Below are positions 51,886 to 61,980 of a stretch of 64,000 nt of DNA, in pieces (position 1 is the stretch's first letter; every line of letters begins with the position of its first letter). The stretch is from Oscillospiraceae bacterium (lineage in GTDB: Bacteria > Bacillota > Clostridia > Oscillospirales > Oscillospiraceae): NCBI GenBank assembly GCA_910574635.1, contig CAJTCG010000011.1, forward strand, positions 62,001 to 126,000. The letters run 5' to 3'. Position numbers and translations under genes: made by a program. Below the pieces are notes generated by a model that saw nothing but the letters and a program-made list of their open reading frames with translations, was not told the DNA's origin and ran no database searches.

Positions 51886-52551
51886 ATGTATTTGACTCGC
51901 CTGGGCGGCTTGCTGGCCGCCTACCAGCGCCGGGACCCCGCGGCCCGGAGCAAGCTGGAGATCTTCCTGCTCTACCCCGGGGTGCACGCGCTGCTGTGGC
52001 ACCGGGCGGCCCACTGGCTGTATCTCCGCCGCCGGTATTTCCTGGCCCGCTGGATCTCCCAGCACGCCCGGAACACGACCGGCATTGAGATTCATCCCGG
52101 CGCCACCATCGGGCGGCGGCTGGTCATCGACCACGGGATGGGCATCGTCATCGGCGAGACCGCCGAGATAGGGGACGACTGCCTGCTCTACCAGGGGGTG
52201 ACCCTGGGAGGCACCGGGAAGGACCAGGGAAAGCGCCACCCCACCCTGGGGAACAACGTGATGGTGGGCTCCGGGGCCCGGGTGCTGGGCCCCTTCAAGG
52301 TGGGGGACAACGCCCGCATCGCCGCCGGGGCGGTGGTGCTGCGGGAGGTGCCGCCGGGGTCCACCGCCGTGGGCGTCCCCGCCCGGATTGTCCGGGTGGA
52401 CGGCTGCCCGGTGTATTACGCCGACGATGTGGACCAGATCAGCGTCCAGGACCCGGTGCGGGAGGAGCTGGAACGGCTGGCCCGGCAGGTGGAGGCGCTG
52501 GAGCGGACCTTGGCGGACGGGGAGAAGGCCCGCCGGAGGCAGCCCGCTTAA
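51886..52551 (+). CDS. cysE: Serine O-acetyltransferase
   Basis: This 221-residue left-handed beta-helix acetyltransferase is of the short CysE/EpsC type: [60 protein letters not shown] and [20 protein letters not shown]. The hexapeptide repeats span about residues 65-165. It makes O-acetylserine for cysteine synthesis, which fits control by a Cys T-box and co-transcription with cysS. AAGGAGTGATG precedes the ATG. The C-terminal tail is charged and helical. Confidence 0.95.
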   Translation: MYLTRLGGLLAAYQRRDPAARSKLEIFLLYPGVHALLWHRAAHWLYLRRRYFLARWISQHARNTTGIEIHPGATIGRRLVIDHGMGIVIGETAEIGDDCLLYQGVTLGGTGKDQGKRHPTLGNNVMVGSGARVLGPFKVGDNARIAAGAVVLREVPPGSTAVGVPARIVRVDGCPVYYADDVDQISVQDPVREELERLARQVEALERTLADGEKARRRQPA

Positions 52552-52575
52552 CGGGCGGGAAAAGGAGGCGCGCGT

Positions 52576-52956
52576 ATGCGGCTGGAACGAATGCACCATG
52601 TGGCGATCATCGTCTCGGATTACCAACGGGCCCGGGAATTCTACGTGGAGAAGCTGGGCTTTCCGGTGCTCCGGGAGAACTTCCGGGAGGAGCGGGGAGA
52701 CTGGAAGCTGGATTTGAAATTCGGGGACGGAGAGCTGGAGATTTTCGCCATCCCCGGCGCGCCGGAGCGGCCCAGCTACCCGGAGGCCCGGGGCCTGCGG
52801 CATCTGGCCTTCCGGGTGGAGAATATCGAAGAGGCCGTCCGGGACTTGGAGGCCCGGGGAATCCCCTGTGAGCCCATTCGCTGGGACCCTTACAGCGAAA
52901 GGCGGATGACCTTTTTCCGCGACCCGGACGGACTGCCCTTGGAGCTGCACGAATAA
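52576..52956 (+). CDS. VOC-superfamily protein (glyoxalase-like)
   Basis: This 126-residue single vicinal-oxygen-chelate domain begins HHVAIIVSDYQRAREFYVEK. It has the metal-type His and Glu positions of the glyoxalase fold: H8, ELEIFAIP, LRHLAFRVENI and a final LELHE. It could be a lactoylglutathione lyase-like or other VOC enzyme. It lies between cysE and cysS in the T-box operon, which suggests a link to thiol chemistry. AAAGGAGG precedes the ATG. Confidence 0.8.
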   Translation: MRLERMHHVAIIVSDYQRAREFYVEKLGFPVLRENFREERGDWKLDLKFGDGELEIFAIPGAPERPSYPEARGLRHLAFRVENIEEAVRDLEARGIPCEPIRWDPYSERRMTFFRDPDGLPLELHE

Positions 52957-52976
52957 AAATAAGGAGGAGCTTTCTT

Positions 52977-54419
52977 ATGTATCTTTATAATTCCGCGACC
53001 CACAAGAAAGAAGAATTCAAAACTCACACCCCCGGCCGGGTGGAAATGTATACCTGCGGCCCGACGGTGTACCACTTCGCCCACATCGGGAACCTCCGGA
53101 GCTATATCATGGAGGACGTGCTGGAGAAGTATCTCCGCTTCGCCGGGTACGACGTGAACCGGGTCATGAACATCACGGACGTGGGGCACCTTTCCAGCGA
53201 CGCCGACACCGGAGAGGACAAAATGCTCAAGGGGGCCAAGCGGGAGAACAAGACGGTGATGGACATCGCCAAATTCTACACCGACGCCTTCTTTGACGAC
53301 TGCCGGAAGCTGAACATCAAGACCCCCGATGTGGTCCAGCCTGCCACCGGGTGCATCGACGAGTATATCAAAATCATCTCCAAGCTGGTGGACACCGGGT
53401 ACGCCTATCTGGCGGGGGGAAATGTGTACTTCGATAGTTCCAAGCTGGAACGCTACTACATTTTCAACGACCATGACGAGGACGACCTGGCCGTGGGCGT
53501 CCGGGAGGGCGTGGAGGAGGACTCCAACAAGCGGAACAAAAACGACTTTGTGCTCTGGTTCACCAAGTCCAAATTTGAGGACCAGGCCCTCAAGTGGGAC
53601 TCCCCCTGGGGCGTGGGCTATCCCGGCTGGCACATTGAGTGCTCCGGCATCTCCATGAAGTACAACGGGGAGTACCTGGACCTCCACTGCGGCGGCGTGG
53701 ACAACGCCTTCCCCCACCACACCAACGAGATCGCCCAGTCGGAGAGCTACCTGGGCCATCCCTGGTGCCCCCAGTGGTTCCATGTCCACCACCTGAACGA
53801 CCCGGCGGGGAAGATGTCCAAGTCCAAGGGGGAGTTTTTGACCGTCTCTTTGCTGGAGGAGAAGGGGTATGACCCCCTGGCCTACCGCTGGTTCTGCCTC
53901 CAGAGCCACTACCGGAAGACCCTGGTGTTCACCTGGGAGAACCTGGACAACGCGGCGGCGGCTTATACGAAGCTGCTGAACCGCGTCGCGGCGCTGAAGC
54001 CCGAGGGGGACGTGGATCAGGCGGTGTTCGGCGAGTACCGGGAGAAGTTCCTCCAGCAGGTGGGGAATGACCTGAATACCTCCATGGCGGTGACGGCGGT
54101 CTTCGACGCGCTGAAAGCCAAGACCAACGACGCCACCAAGCTGGCCGTCATCGGGGAGTTCGACAAGGTGCTGTCCATGAGCCTTTTGGAGAAGGCGGCG
54201 GCCCTCCGGGAGAAGGCGGCCCAGGCGGTCCAGAGCGGCGGCGGGGACTATGTGATCACCGGAGAGGGTGACCCGGAGATTGACGCCAAGGTGCTGGCCC
54301 GCTATGAGGCGAAGAAGGCCAAGAACTTCGCCGAGGCGGACCGGATTCGCGACGAGCTTAAGCGGCAGGGCATTGAGGTCACCGACGTGAAGGGCGGAGC
54401 GGCCTGGAAGAGATTGTAA
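52977..54419 (+). CDS. cysS: Cysteinyl-tRNA synthetase
   Basis: This 480-residue class I synthetase has the zinc ligand Cys in MYTCGPTVYHFAHIGNLRS, which also holds the HIGH-type sequence. GWHIECSGIS and HHTNEIAQSE carry the other zinc ligands, and the KMSKS loop is GKMSKSKGEFLTV. It charges tRNA-Cys. The C-terminal part carries an anticodon-binding helical domain. AAGGAGG precedes the ATG. It is the last gene of the Cys T-box operon. Confidence 0.97.
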   Translation: MYLYNSATHKKEEFKTHTPGRVEMYTCGPTVYHFAHIGNLRSYIMEDVLEKYLRFAGYDVNRVMNITDVGHLSSDADTGEDKMLKGAKRENKTVMDIAKFYTDAFFDDCRKLNIKTPDVVQPATGCIDEYIKIISKLVDTGYAYLAGGNVYFDSSKLERYYIFNDHDEDDLAVGVREGVEEDSNKRNKNDFVLWFTKSKFEDQALKWDSPWGVGYPGWHIECSGISMKYNGEYLDLHCGGVDNAFPHHTNEIAQSESYLGHPWCPQWFHVHHLNDPAGKMSKSKGEFLTVSLLEEKGYDPLAYRWFCLQSHYRKTLVFTWENLDNAAAAYTKLLNRVAALKPEGDVDQAVFGEYREKFLQQVGNDLNTSMAVTAVFDALKAKTNDATKLAVIGEFDKVLSMSLLEKAAALREKAAQAVQSGGGDYVITGEGDPEIDAKVLARYEAKKAKNFAEADRIRDELKRQGIEVTDVKGGAAWKRL

Positions 54420-54430
54420 GAGAGGGGGAA

Positions 54431-54461
54431 GAGCCCCCGGCGCTGGCCGGGGGCTCCTTTC
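54431..54461 (+). terminator. Terminator after cysS
   Basis: GAGCCCCCGGC-GCTG-GCCGGGGGCTC followed by CTTTC. Confidence 0.8.
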
Positions 54462-54471
54462 ATGAAAAAAT

Positions 54472-54554
54472 ATGAAGGAAACTTCATGTTTTCTCTTGAC
54501 GAGGAACAACCATTGTGGTAATATGAAGCTAGCTTCACAAGAAGCGGACTTCAC
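54472..54554 (+). promoter_or_regulatory. XRE-gene promoter with three operator-like dyads
   Basis: TTGACG (54496-54501), 17 bases, TAATAT (54519-54524). Three 16-bp dyads of the form ATGAAG-N4-CTTCAT occur. They are ATGAAG-gaaa-CTTCAT (54472-54487, upstream of -35), ATGAAG-ctag-CTTCAC (54523-54538, over the -10/start) and AAGAAG-cgga-CTTCAC (54539-54554). This is a strong candidate operator array for the XRE protein encoded next. Confidence 0.75.
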
Positions 54555-54570
54555 ATGCGGGAGGGATGAC

Positions 54571-54804
54571 GTGAAAACAAAGGTGAAGGAGCTGCGGACC
54601 GCCGCGGGCATGACCCAGCAGCAGCTGGCGGAGCGGGTTCATGTCTCGGCGCGGACCATCATCTCCATTGAGAAGGAGCAGTACAGCCCGTCGCTGATGC
54701 TGGCCTACCGGATGGCGGAGGTCTTTGGCGTGACGGTGGAGGAGCTTTGCTGTCTTCGGGAAAATCGGGAATGGGAGGACCGGAAGTATGAGGATTTGCC
54801 ATAA
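54571..54804 (+). CDS. XRE-family transcriptional regulator
   Basis: This 77-residue Cro/CI-type HTH protein (KVKELRTAAGMTQQQLAERV, then HVSARTIISIEKEQYSPSLM) is of the small YvaP-like group common in Firmicutes. Such regulators are usually encoded beside a small membrane protein, as here. The start is GTG 54571 with GGGAGG upstream. Three dyads around its promoter suggest autoregulation. Confidence 0.88.
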   Translation: MKTKVKELRTAAGMTQQQLAERVHVSARTIISIEKEQYSPSLMLAYRMAEVFGVTVEELCCLRENREWEDRKYEDLP

Positions 54805-54870
54805 GAGGCGGCTGCCCGGTCATTGGCGCGGCCGCGTCTGGAAAGACTTGCTTGAAGGAGAGGATTTGTC

Positions 54871-55287
54871 ATGAAAATCTATCATAAGAAGAACTTTGCC
54901 TTTGGCCTCTTCGCCCTGTTTTTGGGGGCGCTGAACCTGGTGCGGGGCGCTTTGCAGGGCTTTGACTGGCACGACGGCGCGCTGGTGGGGCCTTTGCTGC
55001 TCCTGGGCGGGGCCGGGGTCCTTCGGAGCCTGTCCCCCAAGTGGTCCCGGGAGGACAAGGTGGAGGAATGGGACGAACGGAACCGGCTGGTGAAGCTGAA
55101 ATCCAGAAGCCAGGCGTACTGTATCAGTCAGATTGCGTTCCTGGCGGCGGAGCTGGTGCTGATTGCCTGGGGAAAGACGACGGGGCAGGAGACCCTGATT
55201 TACGTGGGCCTGGGGCTGATGGCGGCGTTTTTCATCTCGCTGGTTACGGATTTCTTTACCTGGGTGTACTATGATGAACATACCTGA
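54871..55287 (+). CDS. Small four-helix membrane protein next to an XRE regulator
   Basis: This 138-residue protein has about four membrane segments in two pairs: FAFGLFALFLGALNLVRG, LVGPLLLLGGAGVLRSL, IAFLAAELVLIAWG and VGLGLMAAFFISLVTDFFTW. A charged loop (SREDKVEEWDERNRLVKLKS) joins the pairs. It is a DUF2178-like type often paired with small XRE regulators, and its function is unknown. AAGGAGAGG precedes the ATG. Confidence 0.75.
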   Translation: MKIYHKKNFAFGLFALFLGALNLVRGALQGFDWHDGALVGPLLLLGGAGVLRSLSPKWSREDKVEEWDERNRLVKLKSRSQAYCISQIAFLAAELVLIAWGKTTGQETLIYVGLGLMAAFFISLVTDFFTWVYYDEHT

Positions 55288-55296
55288 ATAAGGGAA

Positions 55297-55331
55297 AAGG
55301 CCCGCCTCCCGTGGAAGCGGACCTTCTTTTT
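55297..55331 (+). terminator. Terminator after the XRE/membrane-protein pair
   Basis: AAGGCCCGC and GCGGACCTT pair imperfectly around TCC/GGA and are followed by CTTTTT. guaB converges on it. Confidence 0.65.
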
Positions 55332-56842
55332 CAATTTCTCCCCACCGCTCCGGCGGAGTCCTTGAGGAGCACGTCGTGCGCCCCGCCCTCCACAATGGAA
55401 ACGGAGCTGACGAGGGTCAGCTTGGCTTTCTCCCGGAGCTCGGGAATCGTCAGCGCGCCGCAGTTGCACATGGTGGAGCGGATCTTTGCCAGGGTGGTGG
55501 CCATGCCGTCCGCCAGGGCGCCGGCATAGGGGACGTAGGAGTCCACGCCCTCCTCAAAGGAGAGCTTCGCCGCGCCGCCCAGGTCGTAGCGCTGCCAGTT
55601 CCGGGCCCGGGCGCTGCCCTCGCCCCAGTACTCCTTCATATAGCTGCCGCCAATGAGGATTTTGCTGGTGGGGCTTTCGTCGAACCGGGAGAAGTACCGG
55701 CCCAGCATGCAGAAGTCCGCGCCCATGGCCAGGGCCAGGGTGATATGATAGTCCTGGACGATGCCGCCGTCGGCGCAGATGGGGACGTAAACGCCGGTTT
55801 CCTCAAAGTACTTATCCCGCGCCGCCGCCACGTCGATGACCGCCGTGGCCTGGCCCCGGCCGATGCCCTTGGTCTCCCGGGTGATGCAGATGGAGCCGCC
55901 GCCGATGCCGATTTTCACGAAGTCTGCCCCGGCGTCCGCCAGGAAGCGGAAGCCCTCGCCGTCCACCACGTTGCCCGCGCCCACCTTCACCGTGTTGCCG
56001 TAGCGCTCCCGAATCCATTGCAGGGTCCGGGCCTGCCATTCGGAATAGCCCTCGGAGGAGTCGATAACCAGCACGTCCACCCCGGCGTCCACCAGGGCGG
56101 GGACCCGCTCCGCGTAGTCCCGGGTGTTGATGCCCGCGCCCACCACATAGCGCTTCTGGCCGTCCAGCAGCTCCAGGGGGTTGCCCTTGTGGGAGTCGTA
56201 GTCCTTGCGGAAGACGAAGCTGACCAGATGCCCGTCCGGAGAGACGATGGGCAGGGCGTTGAGCTTCCGGTCCCAGATGATGTCGTTGGCCTCCTTCAGA
56301 CTGGTGCCCTCGGGGGCGTAGATGAGCTTCTCAAAGGGGGTCATAAAGTCCGTCACGGGGGTGGCGGGGTCCAGGCGGCTGACCCGGTAGTCCCGGCTGG
56401 TGACAAGGCCCAGGAGCTTTCCCGTGCCGGTGCCGTCGTCGGTGACGGCCATGGTGGAGTGGCCGGAGCGCTCTTTCAGGGCCAGCACGTCCGCCAGGGT
56501 GTCCCCGATCCGCAGATTGGAATCGCTGGTGACAAAGCCCGCCTTGTGGTTTTTCACCCGGCGGACCATTTCCGCCTGCTGTTCCACGGGCTGGGAGACG
56601 AAGATGAAGGCGATGCCGCCCTCCTTGGCAAGGCCGATGCCCATCTGCTCGCCGGAAACCGCCTGCATGACGGCGGAAACCATGGGCACGTTCATGGTCA
56701 GGGGGCACTCCTCGCCGCGTTTGAACTTCACCACCGGGGTTTTTAGGGTTACGTTGGCGGGGACGCACTCGGCGGAGGAGTAGCCGGGGACCAGCAGGTA
56801 CTCGCTGAAGGTATGGGAGGGCTCGGAGAAAAAGTAGGCCAT
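55331..56842 (-). CDS. guaB: IMP dehydrogenase
   Basis: This 503-residue protein is a (beta/alpha)8 IMPDH with two CBS domains (about residues 100-225). The catalytic Cys lies in [17 protein letters not shown] and the flap in [11 protein letters not shown]. It oxidises IMP to XMP, the first GMP-specific step. The active-site loop differs from the usual GPGSICTTR and GVPQ sequences (GGGSICITR and GRGQAT here), which points to a divergent IMPDH subgroup. The start at 56842 has GAGGTG upstream; the longer frame crosses the promoter. Confidence 0.92.
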   Translation of the reverse strand: MAYFFSEPSHTFSEYLLVPGYSSAECVPANVTLKTPVVKFKRGEECPLTMNVPMVSAVMQAVSGEQMGIGLAKEGGIAFIFVSQPVEQQAEMVRRVKNHKAGFVTSDSNLRIGDTLADVLALKERSGHSTMAVTDDGTGTGKLLGLVTSRDYRVSRLDPATPVTDFMTPFEKLIYAPEGTSLKEANDIIWDRKLNALPIVSPDGHLVSFVFRKDYDSHKGNPLELLDGQKRYVVGAGINTRDYAERVPALVDAGVDVLVIDSSEGYSEWQARTLQWIRERYGNTVKVGAGNVVDGEGFRFLADAGADFVKIGIGGGSICITRETKGIGRGQATAVIDVAAARDKYFEETGVYVPICADGGIVQDYHITLALAMGADFCMLGRYFSRFDESPTSKILIGGSYMKEYWGEGSARARNWQRYDLGGAAKLSFEEGVDSYVPYAGALADGMATTLAKIRSTMCNCGALTIPELREKAKLTLVSSVSIVEGGAHDVLLKDSAGAVGRN

Positions 56843-56873
56843 GGCGAACACCTCATTTCTATAAATTTTACGC

Positions 56874-56902
56874 AGTATACACGATGGGGGGCGGTTTGTC
56901 AA
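56874..56902 (-). promoter_or_regulatory. Promoter of guaB
   Basis: TTGACA (56902-56897), 17 bases, TATACT (56879-56874) on the minus strand. The leader is only about 25 bases, so there is no riboswitch for guaB. Confidence 0.8.
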
Positions 56903-56972
56903 GCCCCGGCGGCGCGCAGGATCAGAAAGGGGAGGGAGCGCAGGGGCGGACCCGCGTGTCCGCCCTTCTTCC

Positions 56973-59900
56973 TCAGAGAACGGCGAAGTAATCCCTGGCG
57001 GCCTGGAAAAGCTGGAGGTCATACTCGCCGGGGACGTTCCGGTACAGCCCCGGGCCGATGCGCTCGGCGTGGCCCATCTTGCCGAAAACCCGTCCGTCGG
57101 GAGAGGTGACGCCCTCCACCGCCCAGGCGGAACCGTTGGGGTTGAAGTCCGGGTCCATGGTGGGCAGGCCCTCCAAATCCGCGTACTGGGTGGCGATCTG
57201 CCCGTTTTCCGCCAGGGCTTTCAAAAGCTCCGGGGCGCAGAGGAAGCGGCCCTCCCCGTGGGAGATGGGGACGGCGTAAACCTCGCCGGGATTCACCCGG
57301 GCCAGCCAGGGGGATTTGTTGGAGACCACGCGGGTGTTTACAATTTTGGACTGGTGCCGCCCAATGGTGTTAAAGCTCAGGGTGGGGCAGCTTTCGCCGC
57401 AGTCCACGATCTCGCCGTAGGGGACCAGCCCCAGCTTGACGAGGGCCTGAAAGCCGTTGCAGATGCCAAGAGCCAGGCCGTCCCGGTTTTTCAGCAGATC
57501 CATCACCGCCTCGGAGGTTTCCGGCCCCCGGAGGAAGGCCGTGATGAACTTGCCGGAGCCGTCGGGCTCGTCGCCGCCGGAGAAGCCGCCGGGAAGGAAG
57601 AGAATCTGGCTTTCCCGGAGCTTCCGGGCAAAGGCGGCGGCGGATTCGGATACGTCCTTAGCGGACTGGTTGTTAATGACGAAGATTTCCGTCTCCAGGC
57701 CCGCTCTCTGTGCGGCCCGGGCGCTGTCGTACTCGCAGTTGGTGCCGGGGAAGACGGGAATGAGGACCTTGGGCTTGGCCGCGCCGATCTTGGGAACGGG
57801 CCGGGTGAAGGCGGGGCAGTCCAGAACAGGGGCGTTGCCCTCCACGGCGGTCCGGGTGGGGTACACGTCCGCCAGGACGGCCTCGTTCAGCGATAACAAT
57901 TCGTCAATTGAGGCGGAATCAGTCCCAATCGTAATCACCGGTTCGGTGATGGTATGGCCGATTATCCCGCAAAAGCCGTCTGGGTGACAGTTGCCGATGT
58001 CCTCGGTCAGCTCCGCAATGATGGCCCCGGAGCGGGAGGTATACCATACAGGGCTGTTTTGGCTCATCCCCTTGAACCCGATCCGGTTGCCGAAGGACAT
58101 CTTCATGACCGCCTCGGCCATTCCGTTTTCCACTGCCCAGGCGGCGGCAATCTTCCCCTTCCGGTGGAGGCGGAGGAACTCCGCCCAGGCCGCCCGCTGA
58201 TCCTGTGCGCTGCCGTCGGGCTGGAAGAGGTACACCGGGTGGCCCGCTTCCTTGAACTCGGGGGTAATCACATCTCCCGCCTGGATGGGGGCGATGGCGA
58301 AGGAGATCAGCGTGGGCGGTACGTCCAGGTCCAGGAAGGAGCCGGACATAGAGTCCTTGCCGCCGATGGCCGCCGCGCCGTAGTCTATCTGGGCCTCCAT
58401 GGCCCCCAGGAGGGCGGCGAAGGGCTTGCCCCAGCGGTCCGGGTCCTGGCGGAGCTTTTCGAAATACTCCTGCAAGGTCAGATAGGCGGTTTTGTAGTCC
58501 GCGCCGGCGGCTACCAGCTTGGCGATGGAAGTAGTCACAGCGTCGTAGGCCCCCCGGTAGGGATAGGCGGAAAGCCTCTCCGGGTCGCAGGCCCAGGCCA
58601 TGACGCTGGCCTGTTCCGTCTCCTGGCCCGGGAGGACCGGGAGAAGGGCGGTCATGGACTGGGCGGGGGTCCGCTGGGTCCTGCCGCCGTAGGGCATAGT
58701 GACGCTGCCCGCGCCAATGGTGCTGTCAAACCGCTCCACCAGTCCCCGGCGGCTGGCGCTCTTGAGACTGGAGGCCATGCTTCGCAGGTCCGAGGCTCCG
58801 GCCGGCTGGAAGGGGGAATGGGTTTTTCTGTCCACATCCGGCACGGAAACGCCGGCGTGCTTCACCGCGCCGTTGGAGTTCAGGAACTCCCGGCTCAGGC
58901 TGACAATGGTTTCCCCTTGCCAGCGCATGACCATGCGGGGCTCCGCCGTCACCACGGCCACCTGGTAAGCCTCCAGGTTTTCCGCCCTGGCGGCGGCGAT
59001 GAAGGCTTCCGCGTCCTCGGGGGACACCACCACCGCCATGCGCTCCTGGCTCTCGGAGATGGCAAGCTCCGTGCCGTCCAGGCCGTCGTATTTCTTCCGC
59101 ACCGCGTCCAGGTCGATGGTCAGGCCGTCCGCCAGCTCGCCGATGGCGACGGATACGCCGCCCGCGCCGAAGTCGTTGCACCGCTTGATGAGGCGGGTGA
59201 CCTTCCCGTCCCGGAAGAGGCGCTGGATTTTCCGCTCCTCCGGGGCGTTGCCCTTCTGGACCTCGCTGGCCATGGTTTGGAGGGATTTTTGGTTGTGGCT
59301 CTTGGAGGAGCCGGTGGCCCCGCCGATGCCGTCCCGGCCCGTGCGGCCCCCCAGGAGGACGACCACGTCCCCGGGGGCGGGGCGCTCCCGCCGGACGTTT
59401 TCCGCCGGGGCCGCGCCGACGACCGCGCCGGCCTCCAAATGCTTGGCGACGTAGCCCGGGTGGTAGACCTCGGCAACATGCCCGGTGGCCAGGCCGATTT
59501 GGTTTCCGTAGGAGGAATAGCCCGCCGCCGCCGTCTGGCAGAGCTTCCGCTGGGGGAGCTTGCCGGGCAGGGTCTTTTCAATAGGCGTCCGGGGATCGCC
59601 GCAGCCGGTGAGGCGCATGGCCTGATGGACGTAGGCCCGGCCGGACAGGGGGTCCCGGATGCAGCCGCCGATGCAGGTGGCCGCGCCGCCGAAGGGCTCG
59701 ATCTCCGTGGGGTGGTTGTGAGTCTCGTTTTTGAACATCAGCAGCCAGTCCTGGGTTTTCCCGTCCACCAGGGCGGGGACGTGGATGGAACAGGCGTTGA
59801 TCTCCTCGCTCTCGTCCAGCTCGGGGAGGAGGCCCCGCTTTTTCAGGGCCTTGGCCGCGATGGTGGCGATGTCCATCAGGGTTTCGGGACGGTCCTTGGC

Positions 59901-60689
59901 CTTCTCGCCGTAGACCTCGGTCCGCAGTTTCAGATAGTGATAGTAGGCGTTTTTGACCTCCGGGTCCTCGATTTCTCCGCTGCTTAAGTGGGTGGAGAAG
60001 GTGGTGTGGCGGCAGTGGTCGGACCAGTAGGTGTCCACCACCCGGACTTCCGTGATGGTGGGGTCCCGCTTCTCCGTGTCCCGGAAATAGCCCTGGAGGA
60101 ATGCCAGGTCGTCCAAGTCCATGGCCAGGCCCAGCTTCTCCAGCAGGGCCTGAAGGGCCGCGGCGTCCATGGCGGTGAAGCCCGCCAGGGTCTCCACCCG
60201 GCGGGGGGCGGCATGGGTGCGGGCCAGGGTCTCCGGCTTTTCCAGGGACGCCTCCCGGCTCTCCACGGGATTGATGACGTAGCCCTTGATTTTTTTGAGG
60301 TCCGCTGGGGTGAGAGCCCCTTCCAAGAGATACACCTTGGCATACGACACCAGGGGGCGGTCCACCCCCGCCATGAGCTGGACGCACTGGGCGGCGGAGT
60401 CCGCCCGCTGGTCGAACTGCCCCGGCAGGGCCTCCACCGCCAGGACGGCGTGGGGGCCCTCCGGCAGGGGGAAGCTCTCCTCATAAATGAGGTCCACCTG
60501 GGGTTCGGAGAAGACGATGGACTTGGCCCTTTGGAAGACCTCCTCCGAAAGGTTTTCCACGTCGTAGCGGTTCACCAGCCGCAGCCCGGTGAGAGAGGAG
60601 ACGCCCAGAATGGTCCGGAGCTCCGTTAAAAGCCCCTGGGCCTCCAGCCGGAGGGCGGGCTTTTTCTCTGCGTATACGCGTCTTACCAT
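56973..60689 (-). CDS. purL: Phosphoribosylformylglycinamidine synthase, fused PurL-PurQ type
   Basis: This 1238-residue single-chain FGAM synthase has an N-terminal PurS-like part, two tandem AIR-synthase-type ATPase halves ([19 protein letters not shown] near residue 217; [20 protein letters not shown] near 340) and a C-terminal glutaminase. The glutaminase has [15 protein letters not shown], the catalytic Cys in [16 protein letters not shown] and SHGEGRF. It catalyses the fourth step of purine synthesis without separate PurS and PurQ. It starts 2 bases upstream of the purD stop region in a purH-purD-purL operon. Confidence 0.95.
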   Translation of the reverse strand: MVRRVYAEKKPALRLEAQGLLTELRTILGVSSLTGLRLVNRYDVENLSEEVFQRAKSIVFSEPQVDLIYEESFPLPEGPHAVLAVEALPGQFDQRADSAAQCVQLMAGVDRPLVSYAKVYLLEGALTPADLKKIKGYVINPVESREASLEKPETLARTHAAPRRVETLAGFTAMDAAALQALLEKLGLAMDLDDLAFLQGYFRDTEKRDPTITEVRVVDTYWSDHCRHTTFSTHLSSGEIEDPEVKNAYYHYLKLRTEVYGEKAKDRPETLMDIATIAAKALKKRGLLPELDESEEINACSIHVPALVDGKTQDWLLMFKNETHNHPTEIEPFGGAATCIGGCIRDPLSGRAYVHQAMRLTGCGDPRTPIEKTLPGKLPQRKLCQTAAAGYSSYGNQIGLATGHVAEVYHPGYVAKHLEAGAVVGAAPAENVRRERPAPGDVVVLLGGRTGRDGIGGATGSSKSHNQKSLQTMASEVQKGNAPEERKIQRLFRDGKVTRLIKRCNDFGAGGVSVAIGELADGLTIDLDAVRKKYDGLDGTELAISESQERMAVVVSPEDAEAFIAAARAENLEAYQVAVVTAEPRMVMRWQGETIVSLSREFLNSNGAVKHAGVSVPDVDRKTHSPFQPAGASDLRSMASSLKSASRRGLVERFDSTIGAGSVTMPYGGRTQRTPAQSMTALLPVLPGQETEQASVMAWACDPERLSAYPYRGAYDAVTTSIAKLVAAGADYKTAYLTLQEYFEKLRQDPDRWGKPFAALLGAMEAQIDYGAAAIGGKDSMSGSFLDLDVPPTLISFAIAPIQAGDVITPEFKEAGHPVYLFQPDGSAQDQRAAWAEFLRLHRKGKIAAAWAVENGMAEAVMKMSFGNRIGFKGMSQNSPVWYTSRSGAIIAELTEDIGNCHPDGFCGIIGHTITEPVITIGTDSASIDELLSLNEAVLADVYPTRTAVEGNAPVLDCPAFTRPVPKIGAAKPKVLIPVFPGTNCEYDSARAAQRAGLETEIFVINNQSAKDVSESAAAFARKLRESQILFLPGGFSGGDEPDGSGKFITAFLRGPETSEAVMDLLKNRDGLALGICNGFQALVKLGLVPYGEIVDCGESCPTLSFNTIGRHQSKIVNTRVVSNKSPWLARVNPGEVYAVPISHGEGRFLCAPELLKALAENGQIATQYADLEGLPTMDPDFNPNGSAWAVEGVTSPDGRVFGKMGHAERIGPGLYRNVPGEYDLQLFQAARDYFAVL

Positions 60690-60691
60690 GT

Positions 60692-61969
60692 TCAGCCCTC
60701 CAGGGCCCGGAGGGCCCGCCGTCCGATGTCGTGCCGCAGGTATTTCCCCTCGAACCCGATGCGATTCGCGGCGGCATAGGCGTCCTTCAAAGCGGCTTCC
60801 AGGGTGTCCCCGGCGGCGGTGACGCCCAGAACCCGGCCGCCGCTGGTCACCAGCTTCCCGCCGGACAGCTGGTCTCCGGCGTGGTAGACGGTGACGTTTT
60901 CGGGGAGGTCCTCCGGGATGGAGAGCTCCTTCCCCTTTTCATAGCTGCCGGGATAGCCGCCGGAGGCCAGAATGACGCAGGCGGCGGCGCCGCCGTGCCA
61001 CTCGACCGTCAGGTCCCCCAGGGTTTCGTTCTCCACGGCCTGCATGACCGTCAGCAGATCCGTTTTCAGCAGGGGGAGGACCACCTGGGTCTCCGGGTCG
61101 CCGAAGCGGCAGTTGTATTCGATGACCTTGGGCCCGTCGGGGGTCATCATCAGCCCAAAATACAAACAGCCCTTGAAGGGACAGCCCTCCGCCCGCATGG
61201 CGGCCAGGGTGGGGAGGAAAATCTTCTCCATGCACTCCGCCGCCGTCTCCGGCGTATAGCAGGGGTTTGGGGCCACGGTGCCCATGCCGCCGGTGTTCAG
61301 GCCCGTGTCGCCGTCCCCGGCCCGCTTGTGGTCCATGGAGGAGACCATGGGGGCGATGGCGGTCCCGTCGGTGAAGGCCAGGACGCTGACCTCCGGGCCC
61401 GTCAGGAACTCCTCAATGACAATTTCGTTGCCGGAGTCGCCGAAGGCCTTGTCCTCCATAATGGACTTCACGGCGGCCTCCGCCTCCTGGAGATTCTGGG
61501 GGATCAGCACGCCCTTGCCCAGGGCCAGGCCGTCGGCCTTGACCACGATGGGGAAGGAGGCGGTTTTCAAATAGGCCAGGGCCTTGGCGGGATCATCGAA
61601 GACCTCATACCGGGCGGTGGGGATGCCGTATTTCTTCATCAGGTTCTTGGAAAAGACCTTGCTGGCCTCGATACGGGCGGCCTTGGCCTCGGGGCCGAAG
61701 CAGGGGATTCCCGCCTCATGGAGCCGGTCCACGCAGCCCAGGGCCAGGGGGTCGTCCGGGGCCACCACGGCGAAATCGATGGCATGGGACTTGGCGAAGC
61801 GCACGATTTGCTCGACGTCCTTGGCCCCGATCTCCGGGACGCACACCGCGTCGGCGGAGATGCCGCCGTTGCCGGGGAGGGCGTAGATGGTTTCTGCCTG
61901 GGGATTTTCCTTTAATTTCTTTATGATCGCGTGTTCGCGGCCTCCGCCGCCGACGACGAGTAAGTTCAT
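60692..61969 (-). CDS. purD: Phosphoribosylamine-glycine ligase
   Basis: This 425-residue ATP-grasp enzyme (GARS) starts NLLVVGGGGREHAIIKKLKE. The ATP-grasp core has FPIVVKADGLALGKGVLIPQ, TGPEVSVLAFTDG, NTGGMGTVAPNPC and KVIEYNCRFGDPETQ. It joins glycine to phosphoribosylamine. GGAGGCTTTCC precedes the ATG at 61969; the longer frame is an artefact. It is the middle gene of purH-purD-purL. Confidence 0.96.
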   Translation of the reverse strand: MNLLVVGGGGREHAIIKKLKENPQAETIYALPGNGGISADAVCVPEIGAKDVEQIVRFAKSHAIDFAVVAPDDPLALGCVDRLHEAGIPCFGPEAKAARIEASKVFSKNLMKKYGIPTARYEVFDDPAKALAYLKTASFPIVVKADGLALGKGVLIPQNLQEAEAAVKSIMEDKAFGDSGNEIVIEEFLTGPEVSVLAFTDGTAIAPMVSSMDHKRAGDGDTGLNTGGMGTVAPNPCYTPETAAECMEKIFLPTLAAMRAEGCPFKGCLYFGLMMTPDGPKVIEYNCRFGDPETQVVLPLLKTDLLTVMQAVENETLGDLTVEWHGGAAACVILASGGYPGSYEKGKELSIPEDLPENVTVYHAGDQLSGGKLVTSGGRVLGVTAAGDTLEAALKDAYAAANRIGFEGKYLRHDIGRRALRALEG

Positions 61970-61980
61970 GGAAAGCCTCC

